From Streptomyces sp. JB150 (lineage in GTDB: Bacteria; Actinomycetota; Actinomycetes; Streptomycetales; Streptomycetaceae): a stretch of 64,000 nt of DNA. Made by a program: the position numbers and the translations under genes. Shown piece after piece: positions 8,533-16,901 of the stretch. The stretch lies in contig NZ_CP049780.1 of NCBI RefSeq assembly GCF_011193355.1, positions 1,657,582 to 1,721,581 of the forward strand, read 5' to 3'. Numbering within the stretch: the first letter of the stretch is position 1; each line of letters opens with the position of its first letter. Under the pieces are notes generated by a model that was not told the origin of the DNA, searched no databases, and was given only the letters and a program-made list of their open reading frames with translations.

Positions 8533-8904
8533 GTGTACGACGCGCTGCGCGCCGGCGCCGCCGGGTTCCTGCTGAAGCGGGCCGACGCCGAGGCGCTGGT
8601 GCAGGCGGTGCGGCTGGTGGCGCGCAGCGACACCCTGCTGTTCCCGTCGGCCGTGCGGGCGCTGGCCGTGCGGCACGCGGACCCGGCGCCCGCGCCGTGG
8701 GTGGCGAGGCTCACGGCCCGGGAGAGCGAGGTGCTGCGGCACATGGCGACCGGGCTCACCAACGCGGAGATCGCCCGGCGGATGGAGGTCGGCCCCGCGA
8801 CGGTGAAGTCCCATGTGGCGGCCGTCCTCGCGAAGACGGGGGCCCGCGACCGCACCCAGGCGGTGATCGCGGCCTACGAGGCGGGCTTTCTGAGGAGCGG
8901 ATGA
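8533..8904 (+). pseudogene. Truncated NarL/LuxR-type response regulator (receiver domain missing)
   Basis: The reading frame keeps the last part of a receiver domain, YDALRAGAAGFLLKRADAEAL (with the conserved lysine region), then a linker and a complete LuxR HTH: LTARESEVLRHMATGLTNAE followed by VGPATVKSHVAAVLAKTG. The first ~80 residues with the phospho-acceptor aspartate are absent; upstream is low-complexity DNA. A GTG at 8533 could start a 123-residue HTH protein, but it has no clear ribosome site. The stop overlaps ATGA at 8901-8904. Most likely a remnant, though a small DNA-binding protein cannot be excluded. Confidence 0.7.
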
Positions 8905-8918
8905 GAAAACGGACGGAG

Positions 8919-8930
8919 CGGAACGTTCCG
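8919..8930. promoter_or_regulatory. Perfect palindrome CGGAACGTTCCG upstream of the PBP gene
   Basis: A 12-base perfect palindrome lying 27 bases before the ATG of the penicillin-binding protein gene. It could be an operator. It also falls inside the alternative longer reading of that gene from 8901, so its role depends on which start is used. Confidence 0.35.
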
Positions 8931-8957
8931 GCCGATCCGCTCGTCTGTCCGGGCGCG

Positions 8958-10409
8958 ATGAACAAGACGATCAGGCGCGCGTCGGTGCTCGTTCTGCTCC
9001 TGGTGCTCGCCCTGCTGGTCAGGGCGACGTGGGTGCAGTTCTACGAGGGCACGGCGCTGGCGGAGGACAAGCACAACCGGCGGAACGCGATCGCGCTGTA
9101 CAGCGAGCCGCTCGGTGACATCGTCGTGGCCGGGGAGGCGGTCACCGGCTCGGCGCGGACGGAGAGCGGCGACCTCGGATACCAGCGGACGTACAAGAAC
9201 GGCGCGCTGTACGCGGCGGTGACCGGCTACAACTCGCAGGTCTACGGCGCCACCCAGCTGGAGGGCATCTACCAGGACCTCCTGGACGGCACGGACAACC
9301 GGCTGAAGACCGTGCTGGGCACGGTCACCGGCGAGCGCGCCGAACCCGGCGACGTGATCACGACGATCGACCCGGCCACCCAGAAGGCGGCGTACGAGGC
9401 GCTGGGCGGCAAGAAGGGCGCCGCCGTCGCCATCGACCCGAAGACCGGGCGGATCCTCGCGGTCGTCTCCACCCCGTCGTACGACCCGACGGCGATCACC
9501 GCGGGGGACTCGGAGGCCTGGACGGGGCTCACCGAGGACCCCGGCAAGCCCATGACGAACCGGGCGCTGCGCCGGCCGCTGCCGCCGGGCTCCACGTTCA
9601 AGCTGGTGGTGGCGGCGGCCGCGCTGGAGGACGGGCTGTACACGTCGGTGGACGAGCGGACGGACAGCCCCGACCCGTACGACCTGCCGCAGTCCTCGGA
9701 CGTGCTCACCAACGAGAACCCGGGCGCGCCCTGTGAGAACGCCTCGATCCGGGTGGCGCTGCGGTACTCGTGCAACAACGTCTTCGGCAAGATGGCCGTC
9801 GACCTGGGCCAGGACACGGTCCGGGCGATGGCGGAGAAGTTCGGCTTCAACGACCCCGAGCAGGACGTCCCGGTGCGCGCCTACGAGAGCGTGTACCCGA
9901 AGGACATGGACGAGCCGCAGACCGCGCTGTCCGGCATCGGCCAGTTCGACGTGACCGCGACTCCGCTCCAGATGGCCATGGTGTCCGCGGCCCTGGCCAA
10001 CGACGGCAAGCTGGTCCGGCCGCACATGGTGTCGCGGATCACCGACCACGGCGGCGATGTGCTGGAGGACTACGACGACAACGCCTCCACCGAGGAAATC
10101 GTCGGCTCCGGCACCGCCGAGCAGCTGCGGTCGGCGATGCGGACGGTCGTCGAGGAGGGCACGGGCACCAACGCGCGGATCGGCGGGGCGACGGTGGGCG
10201 GCAAGACCGGTACGGCCCAGCACGGCGAGAACAACAGCAAGACGCCGTACGCCTGGTTCACCTCGTACGCCACGTCCGACGACTCCGGCAAGGAGGTCGC
10301 CGTGGCGGTCGTCGTCGAGCAGTCGGACGCGGCGCGTAGCGAGGTCAGCGGCAACGGGCTGGCCGCCCCGGTGGCCAAGGCCGTGATGGAGGCGGCCCTG
10401 CGGGACTGA
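8958..10409 (+). CDS. Class B penicillin-binding protein (transpeptidase)
   Basis: Membrane-anchored D,D-transpeptidase of 483 residues (PbpA/FtsI-like). One N-terminal membrane segment (residues 8-22) is followed by a short non-penicillin-binding domain and the transpeptidase domain. The three active-site motifs are present: S212-T-F-K215, S271-C-N273 and K416-T-G418. It cross-links peptidoglycan outside the membrane. The start at MNKTIRRASV matches the usual family opening but has no Shine-Dalgarno. An in-frame ATG at 8901, overlapping the previous stop as ATGA with GAGGAG upstream, would add 19 charged residues. Followed by an ECF sigma gene. Confidence 0.93.
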   Translation: MNKTIRRASVLVLLLVLALLVRATWVQFYEGTALAEDKHNRRNAIALYSEPLGDIVVAGEAVTGSARTESGDLGYQRTYKNGALYAAVTGYNSQVYGATQLEGIYQDLLDGTDNRLKTVLGTVTGERAEPGDVITTIDPATQKAAYEALGGKKGAAVAIDPKTGRILAVVSTPSYDPTAITAGDSEAWTGLTEDPGKPMTNRALRRPLPPGSTFKLVVAAAALEDGLYTSVDERTDSPDPYDLPQSSDVLTNENPGAPCENASIRVALRYSCNNVFGKMAVDLGQDTVRAMAEKFGFNDPEQDVPVRAYESVYPKDMDEPQTALSGIGQFDVTATPLQMAMVSAALANDGKLVRPHMVSRITDHGGDVLEDYDDNASTEEIVGSGTAEQLRSAMRTVVEEGTGTNARIGGATVGGKTGTAQHGENNSKTPYAWFTSYATSDDSGKEVAVAVVVEQSDAARSEVSGNGLAAPVAKAVMEAALRD

Positions 10410-10560
10410 GCGGACGCCTCACAGACGCCGGGCAGCGGCAACGGAGTTCGGTCCGCCATACGGCATTCGAAACCTCGTACGACTCACTGGTACAGTGCCG
10501 GATCTCGTCCCGGCGTACGGCTGTTCGACGCCGGGGAATCGCTGCGAGGAGAGACCGCTC

Positions 10561-11127
10561 GTGGGGACAGTCGTCGACGACGCCGCCTCCGTGGAGTTCC
10601 ATGCCTTCTTCGAGCGCCACTACGCCGAACTCGCGCGTCTCGCCCATCTGCTGACCGGTGAGGCGGACGCCGCCGACGACCTCGCGGCGGACGCGCTGCT
10701 GGCGCTGTGGCACCGCTGGGACCGGGTGCGCGCGGCCGACCACCCGGTGGCGTACGCGCGCGGGGTGGTCGCCAACCTGGCCCGCACCCGGATCCGCAGC
10801 GCGGTGCGCGAGCGGCGCCGGATCGCCCTGTTCTGGTCACCGCGCGAGGAGCGGACCGAGAACCCGGACGTGGCCGGCGTCGTCGACGTCCAGGAGGCGC
10901 TGCGCAGGCTGCCGTTCCGCAAGCGGGCCTGTGTGGTGCTGCGGCACGCCTTCGACCTGTCGGAGAAGGACACGGCGCTCGCCCTCGGTGTGTCGGTGGG
11001 TACGGTGAAAAGCCAGACCTCGAAGGGAATGGCCGAGCTGCAGAGACTGCTCGGCACACGGCAGGCCTCGCAGCGGGTGCATGCCGCGATGGCGCGGACC
11101 GGCCAGGCCGCGGGAAGGGACCGATGA
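10561..11127 (+). CDS. SigE-family ECF RNA polymerase sigma factor
   Basis: A 188-residue ECF sigma factor. Region 2 includes HYAELARLAHLLTGEADAAD and ALLALWHRWDRV; region 4 includes ALRRLPFRKRACVVLRHAFD and the HTH ALGVSVGTVKSQTSKGM. The GTG at 10561 has GAGGAG ten bases upstream. Its stop overlaps the ATG of the next gene, a single-pass membrane protein that is probably its regulator, so the pair forms a sigma/anti-sigma-like unit. It follows a penicillin-binding protein gene, hinting at a cell-envelope role (inference). Confidence 0.9.
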   Translation: MGTVVDDAASVEFHAFFERHYAELARLAHLLTGEADAADDLAADALLALWHRWDRVRAADHPVAYARGVVANLARTRIRSAVRERRRIALFWSPREERTENPDVAGVVDVQEALRRLPFRKRACVVLRHAFDLSEKDTALALGVSVGTVKSQTSKGMAELQRLLGTRQASQRVHAAMARTGQAAGRDR

Positions 11128-12011
11128 TGCGGCGGGACGTGCACGAGGAGCTGCGCGCCCGGCTGCGGGAGGCGGCCGAGGCGCACCAGCCGGACCGGGC
11201 GCGGATGCTGGCCCGGATCGAGCGCGGCATGGCCGAGGAGGTCCGCCCGGCCGGTCACCGGGCCACGCGTCCGCCGGTGTTCGGCTGGCTGCGGGTGGCG
11301 GGGGCGACGGCCGCGGTCGCGGGCGTGCTCGCCGCAGGAGGGCTCACGGTGGCGTCCGCGGTGAAGTCGGACGACGCTCCCCCGCAGGGCACGGTCGCGG
11401 TCACCGCGACGCCCACGCCGTCACCGGAGGCGACCCGCACGCCGCCCGCCTTCCCCGCGGAACCGTCGCCGAGCGCCCTGCCCACGCGCGGTGAGCGGTC
11501 CAGCGCGCCGCCGTCGCCCACGGCGACGGCCGGCCCGGTGTCGTCGGCGCCGGCGCTGCCGTCCGCGGGCGCCGGGGTCGAGGACGGCCCGCTGTGGTCG
11601 GACGGCTCGGTGGACCCGCACAGCAACGAGTTCTGGGCGCAGAGCAACGTCACCCTGAAGACCGCCGAGCGACTGACCGCGCTGACCGTGGAGTTGCGGG
11701 TGGCGCAGACCGGAGGGGTGTCCTCGACGGGCGCCTGGCGGTCGCTGCCCGAGGACGACTTCGAGCTGACGGTCGGTGAGCGGGACGGCTTCCTCGTCTA
11801 CACCTGGCGGCTGAAGGAGGGCCGTACGGTGCCGGCGGGCGAGTGGGTGTTCGCGGGGCAGTACGACCACGAGCGCGGCGGCCGGGACGCGAAGGACGAC
11901 CGCTACGCGGCGGCGGCCCGCACCGCCTCCCAGCCCCTCCAGGTGGCGGGCGACTTCGCGCCGCGGGACGACGACGAGGACGACGAGCAGCCCGCCGCGG
12001 GACGGCCCTGA
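11124..12011 (+). CDS. Single-pass membrane protein, probable sigma-factor partner
   Basis: A 295-residue protein with a charged cytosolic N-terminus, RDVHEELRARLREAAEAHQP, one membrane segment near residues 55-75 (GATAAVAGVLAAGGLTVASAV), a Pro/Ser/Thr/Ala-rich outer linker, and a folded domain starting about residue 155 (PLWSDGSVDPHSNEFWAQSN). It overlaps the upstream ECF sigma gene by four bases. No zinc-binding HxxxCxxC anti-sigma motif is present, so it is assigned as a partner only from position and topology. The C-terminus is acidic (DDDEDDE). Confidence 0.7.
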   Translation: MMRRDVHEELRARLREAAEAHQPDRARMLARIERGMAEEVRPAGHRATRPPVFGWLRVAGATAAVAGVLAAGGLTVASAVKSDDAPPQGTVAVTATPTPSPEATRTPPAFPAEPSPSALPTRGERSSAPPSPTATAGPVSSAPALPSAGAGVEDGPLWSDGSVDPHSNEFWAQSNVTLKTAERLTALTVELRVAQTGGVSSTGAWRSLPEDDFELTVGERDGFLVYTWRLKEGRTVPAGEWVFAGQYDHERGGRDAKDDRYAAAARTASQPLQVAGDFAPRDDDEDDEQPAAGRP

Positions 12012-12151
12012 GCGGACCGTCCCGGGTGGCTCGGGGCACCCGCGGACCGCCTCCCGCGGACGCCGGGAAAAAACTTCCGGGAACGCGGCAACCCTTTCCC
12101 CGCCGGTGGCGACCAGGAGACGCAAGGATCCCCCACCACGCAAGGAATGGC

Positions 12152-12985
12152 ATGACAGCACGAGCCGAACAGCGCGTCCGCCACCGCCGCCGCGTCACGA
12201 AGCGACGCGCGGCGATCGCCGGCGCCACCGCCCTGGGCATCACCGGGGCGGCGATCGTCACCACGACGATGCTGTCCACCGCGGGCGCGGCCTCCGCCTG
12301 GCCGACCGCCCAGGGCACCAAGGCCGTCAGCAGCACCATCCCCGTCTCCGGCACCTACGACGGCGGCTACCAGCGCTTCTACGGAAGCGGCGAACTCGGC
12401 GGCACCGGCCAGGACGAGGGCCAGGACCCGATCTTCAAGCTCGCCGACGGCGCGGTTTTGAAGAACGTCATCCTGGGCGCCCCGGCCGCCGACGGCATCC
12501 ACTGCGCGGGCAGCTGCACCCTGCAGAACGTCTGGTGGGAGGACGTCGGCGAGGACGCCGCCACCTTCAAGGGCAAGTCCTCCTCGGCCGTCTACACCGT
12601 GCACGGCGGCGGCGCGCGCAAGGCCGACGACAAGGTCTTCCAGTTCAACGGCGCGGGCAAGCTGGTCGTGACCAAGTTCCAGGTCTCCGACTTCGGCAAG
12701 CTGGTGCGCACCTGCGGCAACTGCTCGACGCAGTACAAGAACCGCCAGGTGATCATCAACGACGTCGACGTCACCGCGCCCGGCAAGTCGATCGTCGGCA
12801 TCAACGCCAACTTCGGCGAGACGGCCTCCCTGCGCAGCGTGCGCATCCACGGCGACGCCAAGAAGAAGATCAAGCCGTGCACCCGCTTCCAGGGCAACAA
12901 CACGGGCGCCGAGCCCAAGGAGCTGGGCACCGGCCCGGACGGCACGCACTGCCGCTACACGGCCTCCGACCTGACCTACGAGTAG
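12152..12985 (+). CDS. Secreted pectate lyase, PL3 family
   Basis: A 277-residue secreted lyase that cuts de-esterified polygalacturonate by beta-elimination, usually with calcium. The N-terminus is a long signal with twin arginines (TKRRAAIAG) and cleavage near AASA. The PL3 body is recognisable from SGTYDGGYQRFYGSGELGG, CAGSCTLQNVWWEDVGEDAATF and the CGNCSTQYKNR cysteine pair. AAGGA lies just before the ATG. It is the first of five pectin-active secreted enzymes and points away from the minus-strand cluster. The preceding ECF sigma pair is on the same strand, but the 140-base gap suggests its own promoter. Confidence 0.93.
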   Translation: MTARAEQRVRHRRRVTKRRAAIAGATALGITGAAIVTTTMLSTAGAASAWPTAQGTKAVSSTIPVSGTYDGGYQRFYGSGELGGTGQDEGQDPIFKLADGAVLKNVILGAPAADGIHCAGSCTLQNVWWEDVGEDAATFKGKSSSAVYTVHGGGARKADDKVFQFNGAGKLVVTKFQVSDFGKLVRTCGNCSTQYKNRQVIINDVDVTAPGKSIVGINANFGETASLRSVRIHGDAKKKIKPCTRFQGNNTGAEPKELGTGPDGTHCRYTASDLTYE

Positions 12986-13060
12986 GCCCCAGCCGCCGGT
13001 CCGAGCCCCCCTCGGCCCGGCCCCCGGTGCCGGCGCGAGCCCCCCTCGCCCGGCACCTCA

Positions 13061-13090
13061 CGCCCCCGCCGGTGACGACCGGCGGGGGCG
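13061..13090. terminator. Bidirectional terminator after the PL3 gene
   Basis: Perfect 13-base arms CGCCCCCGCCGGT / ACCGGCGGGGGCG with loop GACG. Located between the PL3 gene (plus) and the hydrolase gene (minus, ending 13209). A second, weaker hairpin with GGTGCCGG/CCGGCACC-like arms lies just before it. Confidence 0.85.
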
Positions 13091-13208
13091 TCCCCGTACC
13101 CGGAGGGCGGCGGGCAGGCGCCCCGGCACCGGACGAAACCGCCGGAAGCCCTCACTTCCGCCCGTGGTGCCGACGCTGGAGTCGGTCCGCCCGGTACGGC
13201 GGTGAGCC

Positions 13209-14270
13209 TCACAGCACGCGGTCCAGCCAGGCGAACACCTCGTCCTGCATCCGCTCGTCGAAGACGTGGCCGGCGTCCGGCCACGTCCTCAGCAGCAGCC
13301 GCTCCGCCGCGCCGCACGACCGCCACACGGCCCGCAGCCTGTCGTACGCGACGCGCACGCCGTCCGCGGTGAACAGCAGGTCCCGGGCGCCGTGGAAGAA
13401 GAGCATCGGCCGCGGCGCGGCGATGCCCGCCACGTCCGGGATGTCCAGGAACCGGGCCAGCCCGGGATGGAGCAGGTAGTACGCGGACTGCCCGCGCAGG
13501 GCGTTGTTGCCGGGCACCAGCATCTCCCTCAGGCCGGTCATCCAGCACACGCTCGCCGCGGCGGCGATGTCGTCGCTGAGCGCGGCCGTCTGCCAGGCCC
13601 GGTAGCCGCCCATCGAGAAGCCGACGGCGGCCACCCGGCGGGCGTCCACCCGGTCGAGCCCGGCGAGGAACCCCGCGGCGCGGGCGTCCTCCCGGGCCAT
13701 GAGCCCGGCCAGGGAGGAGCCGAGCTGGAAGAAGTGGGCGGCCAGGGCCTGCTGACCGGTGTAGGCGAGCGGTCCGCGGTCGCCCCAGCCCGGCGCGTCC
13801 AGGCACAGCACGACATAGCCGCGCCGGGCCAGTTCGTCCCCGACGAACCGTCCGCCGTAGCACCGCCGCGCCCACTGTGCCGCGGATTCCCGCCGGGCCT
13901 CGTCGTCCCAGGGGCGGACCAGTTTCTCCTTGCCGATGTCGAACCGGGACCCGTGGTCGTGCAGCAGCAGCACCGCCGGGAACGGCCCGCGCCCGTGCGG
14001 GGTGAGCAGGACACCGCCGACGCGTGCCCAGCGGGTGAGGGAGAGGGTGACCGGCTCGCGCGTCACACCGTCGTCCCCGGCGGCCGGCTCCCCGAACTCG
14101 GGCGCGTACGGCGTCCCGTCCTGCCGCCCGACCAGCAGGTGCTCCTCGACCACCGCCCGTGCCGCCCGCCGCCATGCGGGGAAGTCCCGGACGGGCGAGG
14201 TGCCCCAGGCGAGCGGGAAGGACAGCTCGTCCGTGAGGGCGGCCAGAGGTTCGGTGATGCCGCCCCTCAC
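13209..14270 (-). CDS. Alpha/beta hydrolase (esterase/dienelactone hydrolase-like)
   Basis: A 353-residue hydrolase with no signal peptide. The nucleophile elbow is GFSMGGYRAW, the acid is probably the aspartate of FFHGARDLLF, and the histidine is in DAGHVFDERMQ. The long N-terminal part and the LHDHGSRFDIGKEK oxyanion region resemble large acetylxylan-esterase/dienelactone-hydrolase-type proteins. Given its place next to a pectinesterase and pectate lyases, it may remove acyl or methyl esters from imported oligogalacturonides. The substrate is inferred. It is 19 bases downstream of the pectinesterase gene, so probably cotranscribed. Confidence 0.78.
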   Translation of the reverse strand: MRGGITEPLAALTDELSFPLAWGTSPVRDFPAWRRAARAVVEEHLLVGRQDGTPYAPEFGEPAAGDDGVTREPVTLSLTRWARVGGVLLTPHGRGPFPAVLLLHDHGSRFDIGKEKLVRPWDDEARRESAAQWARRCYGGRFVGDELARRGYVVLCLDAPGWGDRGPLAYTGQQALAAHFFQLGSSLAGLMAREDARAAGFLAGLDRVDARRVAAVGFSMGGYRAWQTAALSDDIAAAASVCWMTGLREMLVPGNNALRGQSAYYLLHPGLARFLDIPDVAGIAAPRPMLFFHGARDLLFTADGVRVAYDRLRAVWRSCGAAERLLLRTWPDAGHVFDERMQDEVFAWLDRVL

Positions 14271-14289
14271 GCGGACCGTCGCCTCATGC

Positions 14290-15420
14290 TCAGCACGTCT
14301 GCTTCCAGGGCCGCCAGTCGCCGAGGTAGGCGGCGCGGGTCGCCGACTCGGCCTGCTCGTCGGTGAGCCGGGGCCGGTTGCCGGGGACGGTGACGCGGGC
14401 GCCGGGACCCAGGTTGCGGTACTCGGCGAACCGCTGCTCCTGCCACGGGAAGGCGTTCGACATGTTCGCGTAGGGGGCGACCGCGTCGATGCCGCTGCCG
14501 AGCCAGGTGTCCCGCACGACGAGGGACGGCCGGGCGGTGGGGTCGGAGCTGGGCACCCAGGGGCGGGCCAGCTTGTAGTACGCGTCCGGGGCCTCGCTGG
14601 TGATGCGGCAGCGGGTCGCCAGGTAGCCGCGCGGGTTGGCGGCCGCCGTCGACGGGGCGAAGACGAAACCGTACGGGGCGCCGGACAGGTCGGTGCGGTT
14701 CAGGGTGCGGAAGTGGCAGTGCTCGAAGACGGCGGTGGCGCGGCCGAAGACGAAGTCGACGTCGCCCTCGGCGTAGCAGTGCGAGAAGTACTGGCGGGCG
14801 AAGACGGTCAGCGCGGTCGTGTCGGCGTAGAGGGTGTCCTGGTGGCCGAGGAAGCGGCAGTGGTGGAAGGCGGAGCGGTCGCCCATGACCTTGAGGGCGA
14901 CCGCCTGGGTGCCGGTGACGCCGGGGTGGTCGGCGCGCAGCCAGTCGTTGGCGAAGGTGATCCGGTGGGCGGTGAAGCCGTCGGCGCGGATGGTGGTGGT
15001 GGCCGAGCCGGAGGTGCCGTGGGTGCCGCCGCCGGGCTTGGGGGTGCCGGCCGCGTTGTCGTACACGATGACGACGGCGCGCGGGTCGTCGGCGGCGCCG
15101 ATCCAGGTCATCTGCGTCCGGGTGGCGTCGACGGAGACGGTCTCGCGGTAGACGCCGGGCGCGAGGACGAGGGTGCGGCCGGTGCCGTCGGCGGCGTGCA
15201 CGGCGGCCTGGACGGTGGTGAAGTCGCCCCGGCCGTGCGGGTCGACGTACAGGGTGCCGGGGGTGCGGCGGGCGGCCGGGGAACCGTACCGGCCGAACGG
15301 GCGGTGCTCGTGCGCGGCCCGCGCGGGGAGGGCGGCCAGGCCGAGCGCGGCGGCCGCGCCGGCGCTCGCCAGCAGCAGTCCCCGCCGTGACAGGGGGGAA
15401 CGGAGGTGGGGCGAGGGCAT
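14290..15420 (-). CDS. Secreted pectinesterase, CE8 family
   Basis: Removes methyl esters from pectin so that pectate lyases can act. It has 376 residues with a twin-arginine-type signal (LSRRGLLLASAGAAAALGLA). CE8 signatures in order: GDFTTVQAAVHAA, the GHQDTLYAD block with the transition-state glutamine, the catalytic aspartate in EGDVDFVFGRA, and LARPWVPSS with the conserved Arg-Trp. AAGGAG precedes the ATG. A strong terminator separates it from the PL1 gene upstream, so it likely has its own promoter. Confidence 0.94.
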   Translation of the reverse strand: MPSPHLRSPLSRRGLLLASAGAAAALGLAALPARAAHEHRPFGRYGSPAARRTPGTLYVDPHGRGDFTTVQAAVHAADGTGRTLVLAPGVYRETVSVDATRTQMTWIGAADDPRAVVIVYDNAAGTPKPGGGTHGTSGSATTTIRADGFTAHRITFANDWLRADHPGVTGTQAVALKVMGDRSAFHHCRFLGHQDTLYADTTALTVFARQYFSHCYAEGDVDFVFGRATAVFEHCHFRTLNRTDLSGAPYGFVFAPSTAAANPRGYLATRCRITSEAPDAYYKLARPWVPSSDPTARPSLVVRDTWLGSGIDAVAPYANMSNAFPWQEQRFAEYRNLGPGARVTVPGNRPRLTDEQAESATRAAYLGDWRPWKQTC

Positions 15421-15455
15421 GCGGGTGCTCCTTCGGGGTGCGGCGGCTTTGGCCG

Positions 15456-15501
15456 CGCTCGCCGGGGCCGGGGCGGCGGTGCGCCCCGGCCCCGGCGAGC
15501 G
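15456..15501. terminator. Strong hairpin between PL1 and pectinesterase genes
   Basis: Perfect 18-base inverted repeat CGCTCGCCGGGGCCGGGG / CCCCGGCCCCGGCGAGCG with a 10-base loop. It lies 40 bases past the stop of the minus-strand PL1 gene and before the CE8 gene, so it should end transcripts coming from the lyase side. Confidence 0.85.
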
Positions 15502-15540
15502 GCGGGCCGGTCGGTGGTGCGGTGCCCTGGGCGGGAGGCG

Positions 15541-16863
15541 TCAGCAGAGGCGGCCGGCGCCGGCGCGGTGGTCGACGATGCCGGGGACGGCGCGGGGGTG
15601 GTCGACCCGGGTGCGCAGGGTGGGCGTCCAGCCGGCGCCGGACTGCAGGGTCTCGGCGGGGATCTCCGCGTTGTGCACGGCGATCAGGTCGGTGAGCTTG
15701 CCGTTGACGTGGTTGTGCTCGGCGGTGAGCGGCGCCTCGCTCCACTTCTTCAGCACCTTCGCGGTGCTGACGCCGGGCGCGAGGGAGAAGGCGTTGTGGG
15801 TGGCGTACAGCCGGGAGTTCGCGCCGATGCCGAAGACGTAGCCGAACTTCTGGCCCTTGGTGACCACGAAGTGGTTGTTGTACGCGTCGACCTGACCGAA
15901 CCGCACGCGCGGGGCCCGCTCGACGATGCCCTCGAAGCGGTTGTGGTGGAGGGTGACCCGCAGCTTGCCGGAGTCGGTGGCGCCCGCCCCGTCGCTGTTG
16001 CCGATGAGCATGGTCTTGTCGTGGTCCTTGAAGGAGTTCCACGAGACGGTGACGAGGTCGCCGCCGCGCACCACGTCCACCAGTCCGTCGTGCTGCTGGT
16101 AGACCTTGCCGAAGTGGACCGGCAGGGAGCTGTCGGGGTAACGGCCGTCGGTGAGCGTGTTGTGGTCGATCCACACGTGGGTGGAGCCGTACACCACGAC
16201 ACCGTCGTACTCGGAGTTCCAGGCGCCGGTCCCGTTGTCGTCGGTGGGGTCCCACTGCGGGAAGCAGTCGACCGGGGCTTCGATGGTGAGGTTGCGGATG
16301 ATGACGTTGTCGACGCCGCGGATCTGGAGGCTGCCGCCGCGGATCCCGGCGTCCCGCCCGACGCCGACAATGGTCGTGTTCGCCGGGATGTTCGCCTTGA
16401 TGACCTTGTCCTGGTTGGCGGCGGACGCGGCGCGCAGGTCCTCCTGTTCGCCGCTGACCGGCTTGTCGTTGCCCCAGACGGCCGGGTCGTAGTCGGCGAG
16501 GTACTGCCGGAAGTCGTAGCCCTCGGCGGCGAAGGCGGCGCAGCCCTCGGAGACGGCGTCGATGACGCCCTTGACCTTGATGATCCTGGGCGCGCTGCCG
16601 CCGTCCGCGAGGGCGGCCTTGAACTCGGCCCAGGTGGTCACCGTGTAGACGTGCGCGGCGTCGGCGGCCGATCCTCCGGTCGTGCCGGTGCCGTGGGAGG
16701 CCCACCCGTCCCCTGCGGCCAGCACCTCGCGGCCGAGGTCGCGGGGCCCGGCGTGGGCGGTGGCGGTCCCGGTGACGCCGAGGACCAGTGCGGCGCACCC
16801 GGTGAGCGCGACGCACTTCACCGCCGTACTGGTGACGTGCTCATGCCATCTTTGTGCATTCAT
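15541..16863 (-). CDS. Secreted pectate lyase, PL1 family
   Basis: A 440-residue parallel beta-helix lyase with an N-terminal signal ending near TATAHA. Calcium and substrate motifs are visible: VWIDHNTLTDG, then VTVSWNSFKDHDKTMLIGNS, and the catalytic arginine region FEGIVERAPRVRFGQVDAYN. The ATG at 16863 (MNAQRWHEH) follows a purine-rich GAGAGAG. It cleaves polygalacturonate outside the cell. The gene is 38 bases downstream of the CE12 gene, so both may come from one transcript ending at the hairpin at 15456-15501. Confidence 0.94.
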   Translation of the reverse strand: MNAQRWHEHVTSTAVKCVALTGCAALVLGVTGTATAHAGPRDLGREVLAAGDGWASHGTGTTGGSAADAAHVYTVTTWAEFKAALADGGSAPRIIKVKGVIDAVSEGCAAFAAEGYDFRQYLADYDPAVWGNDKPVSGEQEDLRAASAANQDKVIKANIPANTTIVGVGRDAGIRGGSLQIRGVDNVIIRNLTIEAPVDCFPQWDPTDDNGTGAWNSEYDGVVVYGSTHVWIDHNTLTDGRYPDSSLPVHFGKVYQQHDGLVDVVRGGDLVTVSWNSFKDHDKTMLIGNSDGAGATDSGKLRVTLHHNRFEGIVERAPRVRFGQVDAYNNHFVVTKGQKFGYVFGIGANSRLYATHNAFSLAPGVSTAKVLKKWSEAPLTAEHNHVNGKLTDLIAVHNAEIPAETLQSGAGWTPTLRTRVDHPRAVPGIVDHRAGAGRLC

Positions 16864-16901
16864 GCTGCGGCTCTCTCTTCTGCCATCTGACGGTCGGACG
16901 G

